Of a stretch of DNA of 52,772 nucleotides, positions 42,347 to 49,838 are shown piece after piece. The DNA is from Acidimicrobiia bacterium (GTDB lineage Bacteria > Actinomycetota > Acidimicrobiia > Acidimicrobiales > Bin134), in NCBI GenBank assembly GCA_009842675.1, contig VYEX01000070.1, forward strand, positions 1-52,772. Reading direction: 5' to 3'. A program made the position numbers and the translations under genes. Position 1 is the first letter of the stretch. The number at the start of each line of letters is the position of its first letter. The notes under the pieces were generated by a model that was not told the DNA's origin, made no database searches, and was given only the letters and a program-made list of their open reading frames with translations.

Positions 42347-43660
42347 TTACCCGATGGTGGCAACCAGGGTGTCCACGCCGTCGACGATCCGGTTGATCGG
42401 CACAGCCTTGGGTGGGATGCCGTTGGTGCCAGCGAAGGTGATCTCACCGGTCAGGCCCTGGAAGCCCTCGATCTGGGCCACCGCGGCGCCGATGTCGGCC
42501 GGGTTGGTGCAACCGCAGTCCAGGATGCCCTGAATGCCCAGGAACATCGAGTCCACATACAGAGCCATGAAGCCCCGGCTATCCAGCGCCTCACCTTTGG
42601 CCGCTTCGTAGTCGGCCAGCATGGTGTCGATGCGGTCGCCCGGGGCGATGCTGGTATGCGGAGTGTGGGCAATGCCCTCGTTGTTGGCCTCGAATTGGAT
42701 GCCGGTGGCGTCCAAGGCGTCAGTGCCGATGTAGGTTAAGCCGTCGAGGCCTTGACCCTCAAGCTGGCCCCGCAGTGCGGTGACCTGGAATCCGAGGGCA
42801 GCGGAGAACACCACCTCGTTGTTCTGGGAGACGCCAACAATCTCGTTTACCTGGGCCGAGAAGTCGGTGTCAACCGCCCACACGTAGGTCTGGACGCTGA
42901 CCACCTCGCCGCCGAGTTCTTCGAACTTGGCGATGAAGGCATCGGGATTCACGCCGGTGTAGGGGATACCCTCGCCCTCGGTGAACACGATGGCCCGGGT
43001 GATGCCCTGGTCATAGGCCCACTGGGCCGCCGCCCCGGACATGCCGAAGTCGTCGAAGGTCACCAGGAACGAGTTGATTGAGGCGTCGGCCAGAGTCGGC
43101 TCGGTCGAGGCGGCCACGAACAGCGGGACCTGGCCTTCGGTGGTCTGGAGGATCGGCAGGGCGAAGTCGGCGAACGGCGGGCCAATCAGGAAATGAGCGC
43201 CCCAGTCCAGGAGTTCCTGAGTAGCCAGCACGGCGTCGTCGCCCACCTCGGCCACTCGAACCTCAACGGGAGAGCCGTTGATACCGCCGGTGCAGTTGAC
43301 CTTCTCGGCGATGAACGGCACCAGCTTGGAGCCGGGGATGTCCACGAATCCGACCACGTCGCTGAAGTCCATGGCCATGCCCACCCGGATGGGATCGCCG
43401 GTGGGCGGCGCGGCGCAGTTGTTCAGATCGGCGGCCAGGATGCCGTCGATGTCGATGCTGTCGGCCATTGGCTCCGGCTCAGGCTCCGGTTCCGGGGCGG
43501 GCTCCTCGGTTGGGGCCGGGGCCGGAGCCTCCGTGGGAGCTTCGGTTGGTGCAGGCGCCGGTGCGGCACCGTCGCCATCGTCATCGTCATTGCCGCAGGC
43601 GGACACCACCAAGGCGAATACCGCCAGCAAAGCGATCAAGAACTTGAACTTGAGTTTCAT
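42347..43660 (-). CDS. LivK-type periplasmic (lipoprotein) substrate-binding protein
   Basis: The 437-residue protein has signal peptide KFKFLIALLAVFALVVSAC with lipobox VVSAC (Cys 22), then a long Asp/Ala/Pro/Glu linker (residues about 24-66) that would hold the receptor away from the membrane. The Peripla_BP_6 domain runs to the C-terminus (GDPIRVGMAMDFSDVVGFVDI near 83, VEVRVAEVGDDAVLATQELL near 128, TFDDFGMSGAAAQWAYDQGI near 199). It feeds the importer and is the first gene of the transporter/amine run, 47 bases before livF. GGAGGGGGAG precedes the start. Confidence 0.93.
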   Translation of the reverse strand: MKLKFKFLIALLAVFALVVSACGNDDDDGDGAAPAPAPTEAPTEAPAPAPTEEPAPEPEPEPEPMADSIDIDGILAADLNNCAAPPTGDPIRVGMAMDFSDVVGFVDIPGSKLVPFIAEKVNCTGGINGSPVEVRVAEVGDDAVLATQELLDWGAHFLIGPPFADFALPILQTTEGQVPLFVAASTEPTLADASINSFLVTFDDFGMSGAAAQWAYDQGITRAIVFTEGEGIPYTGVNPDAFIAKFEELGGEVVSVQTYVWAVDTDFSAQVNEIVGVSQNNEVVFSAALGFQVTALRGQLEGQGLDGLTYIGTDALDATGIQFEANNEGIAHTPHTSIAPGDRIDTMLADYEAAKGEALDSRGFMALYVDSMFLGIQGILDCGCTNPADIGAAVAQIEGFQGLTGEITFAGTNGIPPKAVPINRIVDGVDTLVATIG

Positions 43661-43704
43661 GAACTCCCCCTCCTCGGTCAGGTTTCGCGAACCTTACGGG
43701 AAAA

Positions 43705-43724
43705 GTCGTTTGGGAGCAAACGAC
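43705..43724. promoter_or_regulatory. 20-base palindrome, operator site A
   Basis: GTCGTTTG and CAAACGAC are perfect eight-base arms around GGAG. The inner 14 bases (43708-43721) read GTTTG-GGAG-CAAAC. It lies 10-30 bases after the predicted livK transcription start. The same core occurs at 46138-46151 and, with one change in the right arm, at 52036-52049. Confidence 0.72.
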
Positions 43725-43725
43725 C

Positions 43726-43737
43726 TTTGTATACAAA
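43726..43737. promoter_or_regulatory. Perfect palindrome TTTGTATACAAA
   Basis: This 12-base perfect palindrome is one base from operator A and covers the predicted livK start site. TTGTATACAA fits GntR-superfamily operators in general. It was not found at the other two promoters, so it may serve a second regulator or the FCD GntR encoded in the same operon. Confidence 0.5.
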
Positions 43738-43741
43738 ATTA

Positions 43742-43770
43742 AAAATACAGATTATGGCTGATGCTGTCAA
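43742..43770 (-). promoter_or_regulatory. Promoter of the livK-to-ALDH operon
   Basis: On the minus strand TTGACA (43770-43765) and TATTTT (43747-43742) are 17 bases apart, a near-ideal sigma-70-type match. Transcription would begin near 43735, before operator A and about 75 bases upstream of the livK ATG. Confidence 0.7.
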
Positions 43771-43777
43771 TGGCTCT

Positions 43778-44818
43778 TCATGAAGGCAGCAGTTCAGCGG
43801 CCAACTCGCCCGCCACCACCACGGGATTGCCGTCCAAAGTCACCGTGCAGCCCCGCATGGGCAGGTCAAAGTGGCCTCGGCAATATCGCCCCGCCACCTC
43901 GTTGGCCCCGGTCGAGTACAAGAAGTTGCCGGCGAATGCTCGGAGCTCGGTCCCGTTGTGGTCGGCCTTGTCCCACAGGGCCATGGCCTCCCACCGGGCC
44001 GAGGTGTTCATGCCCCAGCCCACGTGGCTCACGGCATAGGCGTCAGGCTCATCGAAGGCAGCCAGATAGGAGCGGAACAACTCGGCGTCCACCCCGCTCC
44101 CCTCGATGGCGGTGATGTAGTCGTCCACCACGGTCAGAGTCACCGGGTCGCGGACGTACTCCTTGAAGGTGAGGTTCACGTCGCCGGGAGCCAGCACCAC
44201 CGTGCCGTTCACTTTCCCCGAGGCGGGGAACGCCAGCACCAGACCGCCGGGCCAGTGGGCGATGGTCCCTGGATCGGTACACCAGCCGTGCGACCCGGCC
44301 CGCACCGCGCCGGCGAGGTCGACGGTCAGGTCGGTGCCCGCGTCGGAGGCCACCTCCATCACTTCGGCCTGTTCCAGCAGGGCGACCCCGGCAGCCACTC
44401 GATCAGCCAGGTCCGGATCATGGGGCCACCGCTCGGTGTTCTCGGGATGCTCGTTGGAGATCATCAGCACCCGGGCCCCGCTGGCCAAGATCTGGCCGAG
44501 CTCGGGAGCGTGGAGCAGCCCCTCCACCGTGCAGTCCACGATGAACTCGGCGTTGGTCAGCGCCCCTAGTGCCGCCGGGTTGGCGGCCAGCGCCACCGAC
44601 GCTCCGGTGGAGCGGATGGGCAGCGGCCCCGGGTTGGGCGGGGTGGTGACCACGACGTCGACGGGGGTAACCCCGCATTGCGACAGGGCCAGGCGGGCGG
44701 TCTGCACGATCTCGGGTCGGCTCCGGGTCTCCGACAGCACAACCGCAGTCTCGGTGGGAACCAGCTTGCAGGCTTCGAACTGCTCGGCGTATCGCCTCAC
44801 CCAGGCGCTCTCGATCAT
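43778..44818 (-). CDS. NicX-like dioxygenase (2,5-dihydroxypyridine 5,6-dioxygenase / M29-fold family)
   Basis: The 346-residue protein belongs to the leucyl-aminopeptidase-M29-like family that includes NicX, the iron dioxygenase opening 2,5-dihydroxypyridine. The metal-ligand set is visible in the C-terminal 90 residues: His265 in AVSHVGWGMN, Ser302 in NFLYSTGAN, His316 and Asp318 in CRGHFDLPMRG. From memory, NicX uses His265, His318 and Asp320 with Ser302 nearby, so spacing agrees closely. Length also matches NicX (350) rather than the longer M29 peptidases. ATG 44818 is chosen with AAGGG nine bases upstream; the ORF track start at 45070 is not plausible as it overlaps the previous gene. 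The substrate is inferred from the family only. Confidence 0.72.
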   Translation of the reverse strand: MIESAWVRRYAEQFEACKLVPTETAVVLSETRSRPEIVQTARLALSQCGVTPVDVVVTTPPNPGPLPIRSTGASVALAANPAALGALTNAEFIVDCTVEGLLHAPELGQILASGARVLMISNEHPENTERWPHDPDLADRVAAGVALLEQAEVMEVASDAGTDLTVDLAGAVRAGSHGWCTDPGTIAHWPGGLVLAFPASGKVNGTVVLAPGDVNLTFKEYVRDPVTLTVVDDYITAIEGSGVDAELFRSYLAAFDEPDAYAVSHVGWGMNTSARWEAMALWDKADHNGTELRAFAGNFLYSTGANEVAGRYCRGHFDLPMRGCTVTLDGNPVVVAGELAAELLPS

Positions 44819-44834
44819 CGATGATCGCCCTTGC

Positions 44835-46046
44835 TCACACCGGGTTCTCGGTGGCGTCGTCGAAGAGGCCGGCGCGGCCCAAGCGCTCCAGGCACACATC
44901 CATGCTCCAGGGGTGCATGGCCGCGCCGCATCGGGCGTCGCGGTAGAACTGCTCCAGACGAGACGGCCGCAGCAGCGCCCGTCCCCCGCACACCCGCAGC
45001 GCCAAAGAGGCCAGTTGGGGGGCTCCGTCCATGGTGGAGACCATCGAGCTCCACGCCCGCCGCACCGCATCTGGCTCAGGATCGACGCCAGACTCGGCCA
45101 GCACCCGATAGCACAGCGCCTGGGCTCGGTCGTAGATGAGGTTCATCTCGGCCCAGCCCTGCTGCTTGATGGGGTTGGAGCGCCGGGCGGTGGTTCCGCC
45201 GTCGCCGATGAGGTATTCGGCGGCGGCTTCCATGATGGCTCCCATCAGGCCTAAGTAGGCGAACGACAGGGTCATGAAGAAGTACGGCCAGCGGGCTGCG
45301 GCCTGGTCGAACATCCCCGTGGGGATCCACTCCCGCTCGGCGGGGACGAACACATCCTCCAGCACCAGGTTTCGGGAATCGGTGGCCCGCATGCCCAGTG
45401 AATCCCACTCGCCCTCGATGTGCAGGCCGTCGGAGTCGGCGGCCACCCCCAGCAGGCGCACCCGGGGGTCGCCTTCGACGACGCACACGACGTTGTGGAT
45501 GTCGGCCGCCCCGCTGAGCGAAGCGAATATCTTCCGACCGCTTACCCGGTAGCCATTGTCAACGGGAACGGCGGTGGTGGCGTACCCCTCGGTGGCCCCA
45601 GCGGCGATCCCCTCGGAGAAAGGCTGGCTGTGGATGCGTCCATGCTCGACGATGCCCTGCCACAGCTCGGCCCGACGTGAGAGCAGCGCGGACCGATCTT
45701 GGGAGTCGAGCTCCATGTCGTCGGCGATCTGGCCCACCAGCAGCGTGGTGCACACGTGCATGTTGAACGTCAGCCCGGTGGCGGCACAGTGTCGCCCGAG
45801 TTCCTCGGACGCCAGGGCATAGCCCACGAAGTCGGCGCCCAAGCCGCCCGCCGATTTGGGAATGCAGATAGCTAGCAAGCCGGCGTCGGCCAGGTCCTGC
45901 CAATTCTCATAGGGAAAGGCCGCATCGCGGTCGTACTTTGCCGACCTTGCCGCTAGCGCCGGCCCTAATGCTCGAACCCGCTCCACGACGGCTTCCCGCT
46001 CTGGGGTCAGCACACCGTCGCGCGCCGCGAGATCGGCAAGCGTCAC
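44835..46046 (-). CDS. Acyl-CoA dehydrogenase-fold flavoprotein, possible monooxygenase
   Basis: The 403-residue protein has an ACAD fold: FPYENWQDLADAGLLAICIPKSAGGLGADFVGYALASEELGRHC near residue 45, ATTAVPVDNGYRVSGRKIFASLSGAADIHNVVCVV near 157, and the C-terminal RVCGGRALLRPSRLEQFYRDARCGAAMHPW near 353. The FSEG...ATEG stretch replaces the usual TEPxAGSD, as in flavin-dependent two-component hydroxylases (HpaB/DszC/HsaA-like). It lies 16 bases before the NicX-like gene on the same strand, suggesting a hydroxylase feeding a ring-cleaving dioxygenase. GTG 46046 follows GAGG. Confidence 0.72.
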   Translation of the reverse strand: MTLADLAARDGVLTPEREAVVERVRALGPALAARSAKYDRDAAFPYENWQDLADAGLLAICIPKSAGGLGADFVGYALASEELGRHCAATGLTFNMHVCTTLLVGQIADDMELDSQDRSALLSRRAELWQGIVEHGRIHSQPFSEGIAAGATEGYATTAVPVDNGYRVSGRKIFASLSGAADIHNVVCVVEGDPRVRLLGVAADSDGLHIEGEWDSLGMRATDSRNLVLEDVFVPAEREWIPTGMFDQAAARWPYFFMTLSFAYLGLMGAIMEAAAEYLIGDGGTTARRSNPIKQQGWAEMNLIYDRAQALCYRVLAESGVDPEPDAVRRAWSSMVSTMDGAPQLASLALRVCGGRALLRPSRLEQFYRDARCGAAMHPWSMDVCLERLGRAGLFDDATENPV

Positions 46047-46130
46047 TGGGTTGCCTCACATTTTTCGGCAGCAAAACCGTTTTCCACAGCCTCGACTCTA
46101 TTTCCAGGATGTCGTGGAGCGTTAGCCCAG

Positions 46131-46160
46131 TTGAATCGTTTGGTACCAAACAAATATACT
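46131..46160 (+). promoter_or_regulatory. Promoter of the decarboxylase-P450-dioxygenase operon
   Basis: TTGAAT (46131-46136) and TATACT (46155-46160) are separated by 18 bases. Seven bases after TATACT is G46167, the first base of an in-frame GTG, so the transcript may be leaderless. The spacer is almost filled by operator B. Confidence 0.66.
46138..46151. promoter_or_regulatory. Perfect palindrome GTTTGGTACCAAAC, operator site B
   Basis: This perfect 14-base palindrome lies entirely within the -35/-10 spacer, a position where a bound regulator would block RNA polymerase. It has the same GTTTG-N4-CAAAC form as site A. TTGGnnCCAA resembles known FCD-GntR operators such as VanR. Confidence 0.76.
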
Positions 46161-46166
46161 GCCGAC

Positions 46167-46982
46167 GTGGCCGAACTTGAGGGGTTCATGTATCCCCGTA
46201 CGCCGACTGGTGCCGGAAGCATTCTGCCCGGTCCGCCGTGGCACTACTCGGGCGACATGTTGACCGTGGAGTTCCGCACCGATCCGGCCAATGTGGCCGA
46301 GCTTCTCCCCGAGCCTTTGGAGCTGGTCGACGACGATCCCGGTGCCGTGGCCCTCATCTGGGCCGATTGGCAGAGTTGCAGCGACAGTTTCGAGGAGATC
46401 CTCGATCCGGCCCGAGCCCAGTACAAGGAAGTCTTCTTGGTGGTTCGCTGCTCCTATCGGGGCCAGGTCTTCAGCCGGGCGGCCTATATCTGGGTAGACA
46501 AGGACTTCGCCATGGCCCGGGGCCACATCCAGGGCTATCCCAAGAAGATGAGCGAGATCTGGATGACTCGGCCGGTGGCCTACGGCAAGGCCGGGCCCCG
46601 GTTGGAGCCCGGCGGACAGTTCGGCGCCACCTTGAGCACGTGGGGGCGGCGGATCGCCGAGGCCCGGTTCACCATCCGGGGCACCGCCGAGTCGCCCGGA
46701 TTCGTCAACAGCCATCCCATGCTTCACAGCCGCCAAATGCCGGCCATCGAGATGGACGGGCGTGACTCTCTGGACGAGCTAGTGACCATGCGGGGCTATG
46801 ACGCCGACCTCGGCCCCGTGTTCAGCGGTGACGCGGAGCTGGTGCTGCCGGAGAATCCCACCGAGGAGCTCACCCGCTTGGCGCCCACCGAGGTCATCGG
46901 CGGCTACTACCGGCAAGTGGGCAACTCCATGGCTGGGGGCACCACGCTGTGGGCCGCCCCCAACCCCATGGAATCCGAGTGA
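46167..46982 (+). CDS. Acetoacetate-decarboxylase-family protein
   Basis: The protein (271 residues from GTG) has the ADC fold: PPWHYSGDMLTVEFRTDP near residue 25, LIWADWQSCSD near 63, FSRAAYIWVDKDFAMARGHIQGYPKKMSEIW near 102. In C. acetobutylicum ADC two adjacent lysines in this loop form the Schiff base, and the Lys-Lys pair is kept (GYPKKM). Its substrate is probably not acetoacetate; many such genes sit in aromatic or amine loci. GTG 46167 lies at the predicted transcription start, while ATG 46188 after GAGGGG is the alternative. It overlaps the P450 start (TGATG). Confidence 0.8.
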   Translation: MAELEGFMYPRTPTGAGSILPGPPWHYSGDMLTVEFRTDPANVAELLPEPLELVDDDPGAVALIWADWQSCSDSFEEILDPARAQYKEVFLVVRCSYRGQVFSRAAYIWVDKDFAMARGHIQGYPKKMSEIWMTRPVAYGKAGPRLEPGGQFGATLSTWGRRIAEARFTIRGTAESPGFVNSHPMLHSRQMPAIEMDGRDSLDELVTMRGYDADLGPVFSGDAELVLPENPTEELTRLAPTEVIGGYYRQVGNSMAGGTTLWAAPNPMESE

Positions 46983-48253
46983 TGGCCGAGCCAGCCTTTG
47001 TCGATGACTACCTGGCCGACCTCGGCCCCGACGACGCAGACATCACCGACCACGACACGTATGTAGCCGGCGTCCCCCACGCCACGTTCTCCCGGCTGCG
47101 GGCCGAAGATCCGGTGCATTGGACCGAGGAGGCCGATGGCGCCGGTTTCTGGTCGATCCTGCGCTACGACGACTGCCTGGCGGTGAGCCGCGACGTCGAG
47201 ACGTTCACGTCGTCACTGGGCATTCGCCTGGAGGAGATGGACGCCGAGCAGACCGAGGCCCGGCGGACCATGATGGAGATGGACCCGCCCGAGCACACCA
47301 GGCTGCGGCGCCTGGTGAACAAGGGCTTCACCCGCCGGACCGTCGAGACCTTCGAAGACTCCATCCGGGAGCTGGTGGGGGAGGTGCTTGACAGGGCGCT
47401 GGCCAACGACGAGTTCGACTTCGTCCACGATATTGCCGAGGAGCTCCCCATGAGGATGCTCGGCCGCCTTCTCGGCACCGACGATGAAGACGGCCGCAAT
47501 CTGGTGGCCTGGGGCGATGCGCTGCTGGGCAATACCGATCCCGACTTCACCGATTATCCCGTGGACCTCACCGACACCGAGCAGTTCCGGATGGTGCCGT
47601 TTCGCAGCCCCGCCGCCATCGAGATTTTCCAGTACGCCCAAGAGCAGGCCGCCGACCGGAGGGTCTGTCCCCGAGAGGACATCATCACCAAGCTGCTCGC
47701 TCCCACAATCGACGGCGACCCGCTCACCGACCTGGAGTTCAACAACTTCTTCACCCTGCTAGTGGCTGCCGGCAACGACACCACCCGCTACACCATGACC
47801 CACGGCATGTGGACTCTGCTGAACCACCCCGAACTATGGGAGGCATGGAAGTCTGACCCCGATCTGACCACCACCGCGGTGGAGGAGATCTTGCGCACCG
47901 GGTCGGTCACCATGCACTTCCGCCGCACGGCCACCCGCGATGTTGAGATGCGGGGCTCGCAGATCCGGGCGGGCGACAAGGTGGTCATCTGGTTTGTGGC
48001 CGCCGACCACGACCCCGAGGGTTTTGAGCGGCCGTTCCGCTTCGACCTGGGCCGACAGCACAACGATCACATGGCGTTCGGCCGCAACGGGCCCCACCTG
48101 TGCCTCGGCGCCTGGCTGGCCCGCATGGAGGTGAGGCTGGTGTTCGAGGAGTTGATGAAACGGGTGAGCTGCTTGGAGCAGTCCGGCCCGATCGATCGGC
48201 TGCGCTCCAACTTCATCTCGGGGATCAAGCGGCTTCCGGTCAAGGTGGCGTGA
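46982..48253 (+). CDS. Cytochrome P450 (second operon)
   Basis: The 423-residue P450 has I-helix LLVAAGNDTTRYTMTHG near residue 260, ExxR in EEILRTGSVTMHFRR near 302, and heme loop FGRNGPHLCLGAWLARMEV near 370. It resembles the P450 at 33332 in several motifs (HLCLGA-LAR, SCLEQ, NFISG) and may be a paralogue with a related substrate. It overlaps both neighbours (TGATG at each junction). ATG 46982 is chosen for the overlap and because the longer ORF from 46949 starts inside the decarboxylase gene. Confidence 0.92.
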   Translation: MAEPAFVDDYLADLGPDDADITDHDTYVAGVPHATFSRLRAEDPVHWTEEADGAGFWSILRYDDCLAVSRDVETFTSSLGIRLEEMDAEQTEARRTMMEMDPPEHTRLRRLVNKGFTRRTVETFEDSIRELVGEVLDRALANDEFDFVHDIAEELPMRMLGRLLGTDDEDGRNLVAWGDALLGNTDPDFTDYPVDLTDTEQFRMVPFRSPAAIEIFQYAQEQAADRRVCPREDIITKLLAPTIDGDPLTDLEFNNFFTLLVAAGNDTTRYTMTHGMWTLLNHPELWEAWKSDPDLTTTAVEEILRTGSVTMHFRRTATRDVEMRGSQIRAGDKVVIWFVAADHDPEGFERPFRFDLGRQHNDHMAFGRNGPHLCLGAWLARMEVRLVFEELMKRVSCLEQSGPIDRLRSNFISGIKRLPVKVA

Positions 48254-49113
48254 TGGGTGCCATAGTCGGGGCTGGTTTGATCTCCCACGTCCCTCCGCTG
48301 GTGATGCCCGAGGCGACCCGCCGAGAACTCAACGATGGCGAGGACACCACGCTGTTCAGCGGGCTCCACGATCTTGGCGAACAGAAGTTGCGCCCGCTGG
48401 CCGCCGACACCGTGGTGGTGGTGGACACCCACTGGTTTACAACCGTGGAGCACATCGTGACCGCCCACGATCGACGCTGTGGCCTGTTCACCTCCGAAGA
48501 GCTGCCTCGGGGCATGTGCCAGATGCCCTATGACATGCCCGGCGACCGGGAGCTGGCCGATGCGTGGGCCGCTCAGGCTGCCGGGCGGGACGACACCTGG
48601 ATCACCGCAATTGACGACCCCTTCCTGCCGGTGCACTATCCCACCATTAACCTGCTGCCGCTCTTGCAAGGCAATGAGGCTTGGGTTTCAGCGGGCATTT
48701 GCCAGACCGCCGAGCCGGACGACTTCCTGCTGTTCGGCGAGCTATTGGCCCAGGCGGTGGCCGCTTTGGACCGCCGGGTAGTGGTGCTGGCCAGCGGCGG
48801 CCTGAGCCACCGGTTCTGGCCGCTTCGCCAGTTTCGCGACCACGAGGCCGCCGACCCCGCGCTCCATCTGCGTACGCCCGAGGCCAGAGCCGCTGATGAG
48901 CACGTCATCGACTGCCTCATCAAGGGCGATCACGCCGGGGTGCTCGACTTCTTGCCGGAGTTCTCCACCCATGCACCCGAGGGATTCTTCGGCCACTACC
49001 TGACCATGGTCGGCGCCCTGGGCGGGACGGCCTGCACCGTTCCCGGCGAGCAGTTCGGTGAATATGAATCGGTCGCTGGAACCGGCCAAGTCCATCTATG
49101 GTTCAGCCCGTGA
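48253..49113 (+). CDS. Class III extradiol ring-cleavage dioxygenase, homoprotocatechuate 2,3-dioxygenase (HpcB/HpaD)-like
   Basis: The 286-residue protein follows the E. coli HpcB/HpaD pattern from end to end: GLISHVPPL at residue 8 (HpcB ITHVPSM), VVVDTHWFTTVEHIV near 57, GLFTSEELPRGM near 77, VLASGGLSHRFW near 178 and the C-terminal GTGQVHLWF. The iron is expected to bind the two His and a Glu of the LigB fold. It would open the ring of 3,4-dihydroxyphenylacetate or a similar catechol. The product would suit the HpaE-like and HpcE-like enzymes at 27-30 kb. ATG 48253 overlaps the P450 stop (TGATG). Confidence 0.85.
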   Translation: MGAIVGAGLISHVPPLVMPEATRRELNDGEDTTLFSGLHDLGEQKLRPLAADTVVVVDTHWFTTVEHIVTAHDRRCGLFTSEELPRGMCQMPYDMPGDRELADAWAAQAAGRDDTWITAIDDPFLPVHYPTINLLPLLQGNEAWVSAGICQTAEPDDFLLFGELLAQAVAALDRRVVVLASGGLSHRFWPLRQFRDHEAADPALHLRTPEARAADEHVIDCLIKGDHAGVLDFLPEFSTHAPEGFFGHYLTMVGALGGTACTVPGEQFGEYESVAGTGQVHLWFSP

Positions 49114-49817
49114 AGCGCGCCCTGGCCATCGCCCACGAGTTGGACGGTCTCCCCGGCCAGATAGCCACCCGCTTGCGCCAGCGGGACTATGAGGTTCACA
49201 TCCACGTGGTGACCCACGACTACGACCACCCCAACGTCGCGGTGCCGTTTCCACCCCTGGACGATTACGACCTGCTGTTGCCCATGGGCTCGGTCCGCAC
49301 CCTCACCGACAAAGACGAAATCGACACTTGGATATACGAAGAGCTCGACATGATCAGACAGGCCCACGAGGAGGGCAAGCCCGTCTTGGGGATCTGCTTC
49401 GGCGGCCAGCTGATCTCCGAGGCGCTGGGTGGCATAGTCGAGGTGTCCCCGGTGACCGAGATCGGCTGGTTTGAGCTTGACGACGGCGAGGACGGCCCCA
49501 ACCCCGCTGGGCCGGGGCCGTGGATGCAGTGGCACCACGACCGGTTCACCCCGCCCCCCGGCGCCGAGGTGCTGGCCCGCAACGACAGTTCGGTGCAGCT
49601 CATCAGGATCGGGCGCACGGTGGGAACCCAGTTCCATCCCGAGGTCGACGTGGCCCACGTGGAGTCGTTCCTCCGCCTCGCCCCCCAGGACTACTTGGAC
49701 GAGTGCGGGGTGGACTTCGACCAGCTTATGGAGGAGACCCGCCAGTACGAGATGGCCAATATCAAGCAGTGCCACGCCTTTGTCGACTGGTACCTGGACG
49801 AGGTGCTCGCCGACTGA
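49110..49817 (+). CDS. Class I glutamine amidotransferase-like gamma-glutamyl hydrolase
   Basis: The 235-residue protein has the class I amidotransferase triad: nucleophile Cys in VLGICFGGQLISEALGG (about residue 98), His in GTQFHPEVD (about 175) and the following Glu. There is no synthetase partner, so it is a free hydrolase like GMP-synthase-type GATases and the aniline-pathway AtdA2/TdnT proteins, which remove glutamate from glutamylated amines. GTG 49110 overlaps the dioxygenase stop by four bases (GTGA); ATG 49098 is an alternative. It is the last gene of this operon and faces the second GS-like gene. Confidence 0.8.
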   Translation: MKRALAIAHELDGLPGQIATRLRQRDYEVHIHVVTHDYDHPNVAVPFPPLDDYDLLLPMGSVRTLTDKDEIDTWIYEELDMIRQAHEEGKPVLGICFGGQLISEALGGIVEVSPVTEIGWFELDDGEDGPNPAGPGPWMQWHHDRFTPPPGAEVLARNDSSVQLIRIGRTVGTQFHPEVDVAHVESFLRLAPQDYLDECGVDFDQLMEETRQYEMANIKQCHAFVDWYLDEVLAD

Positions 49818-49838
49818 CCCGGCCCCCAGCCGGACCAC

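Noticed and set aside
43440..43560. Repeating GGCTCC/GGCTCAGGCTCC DNA
   Set aside because: It encodes the Pro/Glu/Ala linker of the substrate-binding protein and is explained by coding.
46061..46078. TTTTTCGGCAGCAAAACC as a fourth operator copy
   Set aside because: The arms are imperfect and need an inserted base to align with GTTTG-N4-CAAAC; kept only as a remark in the operator finding.
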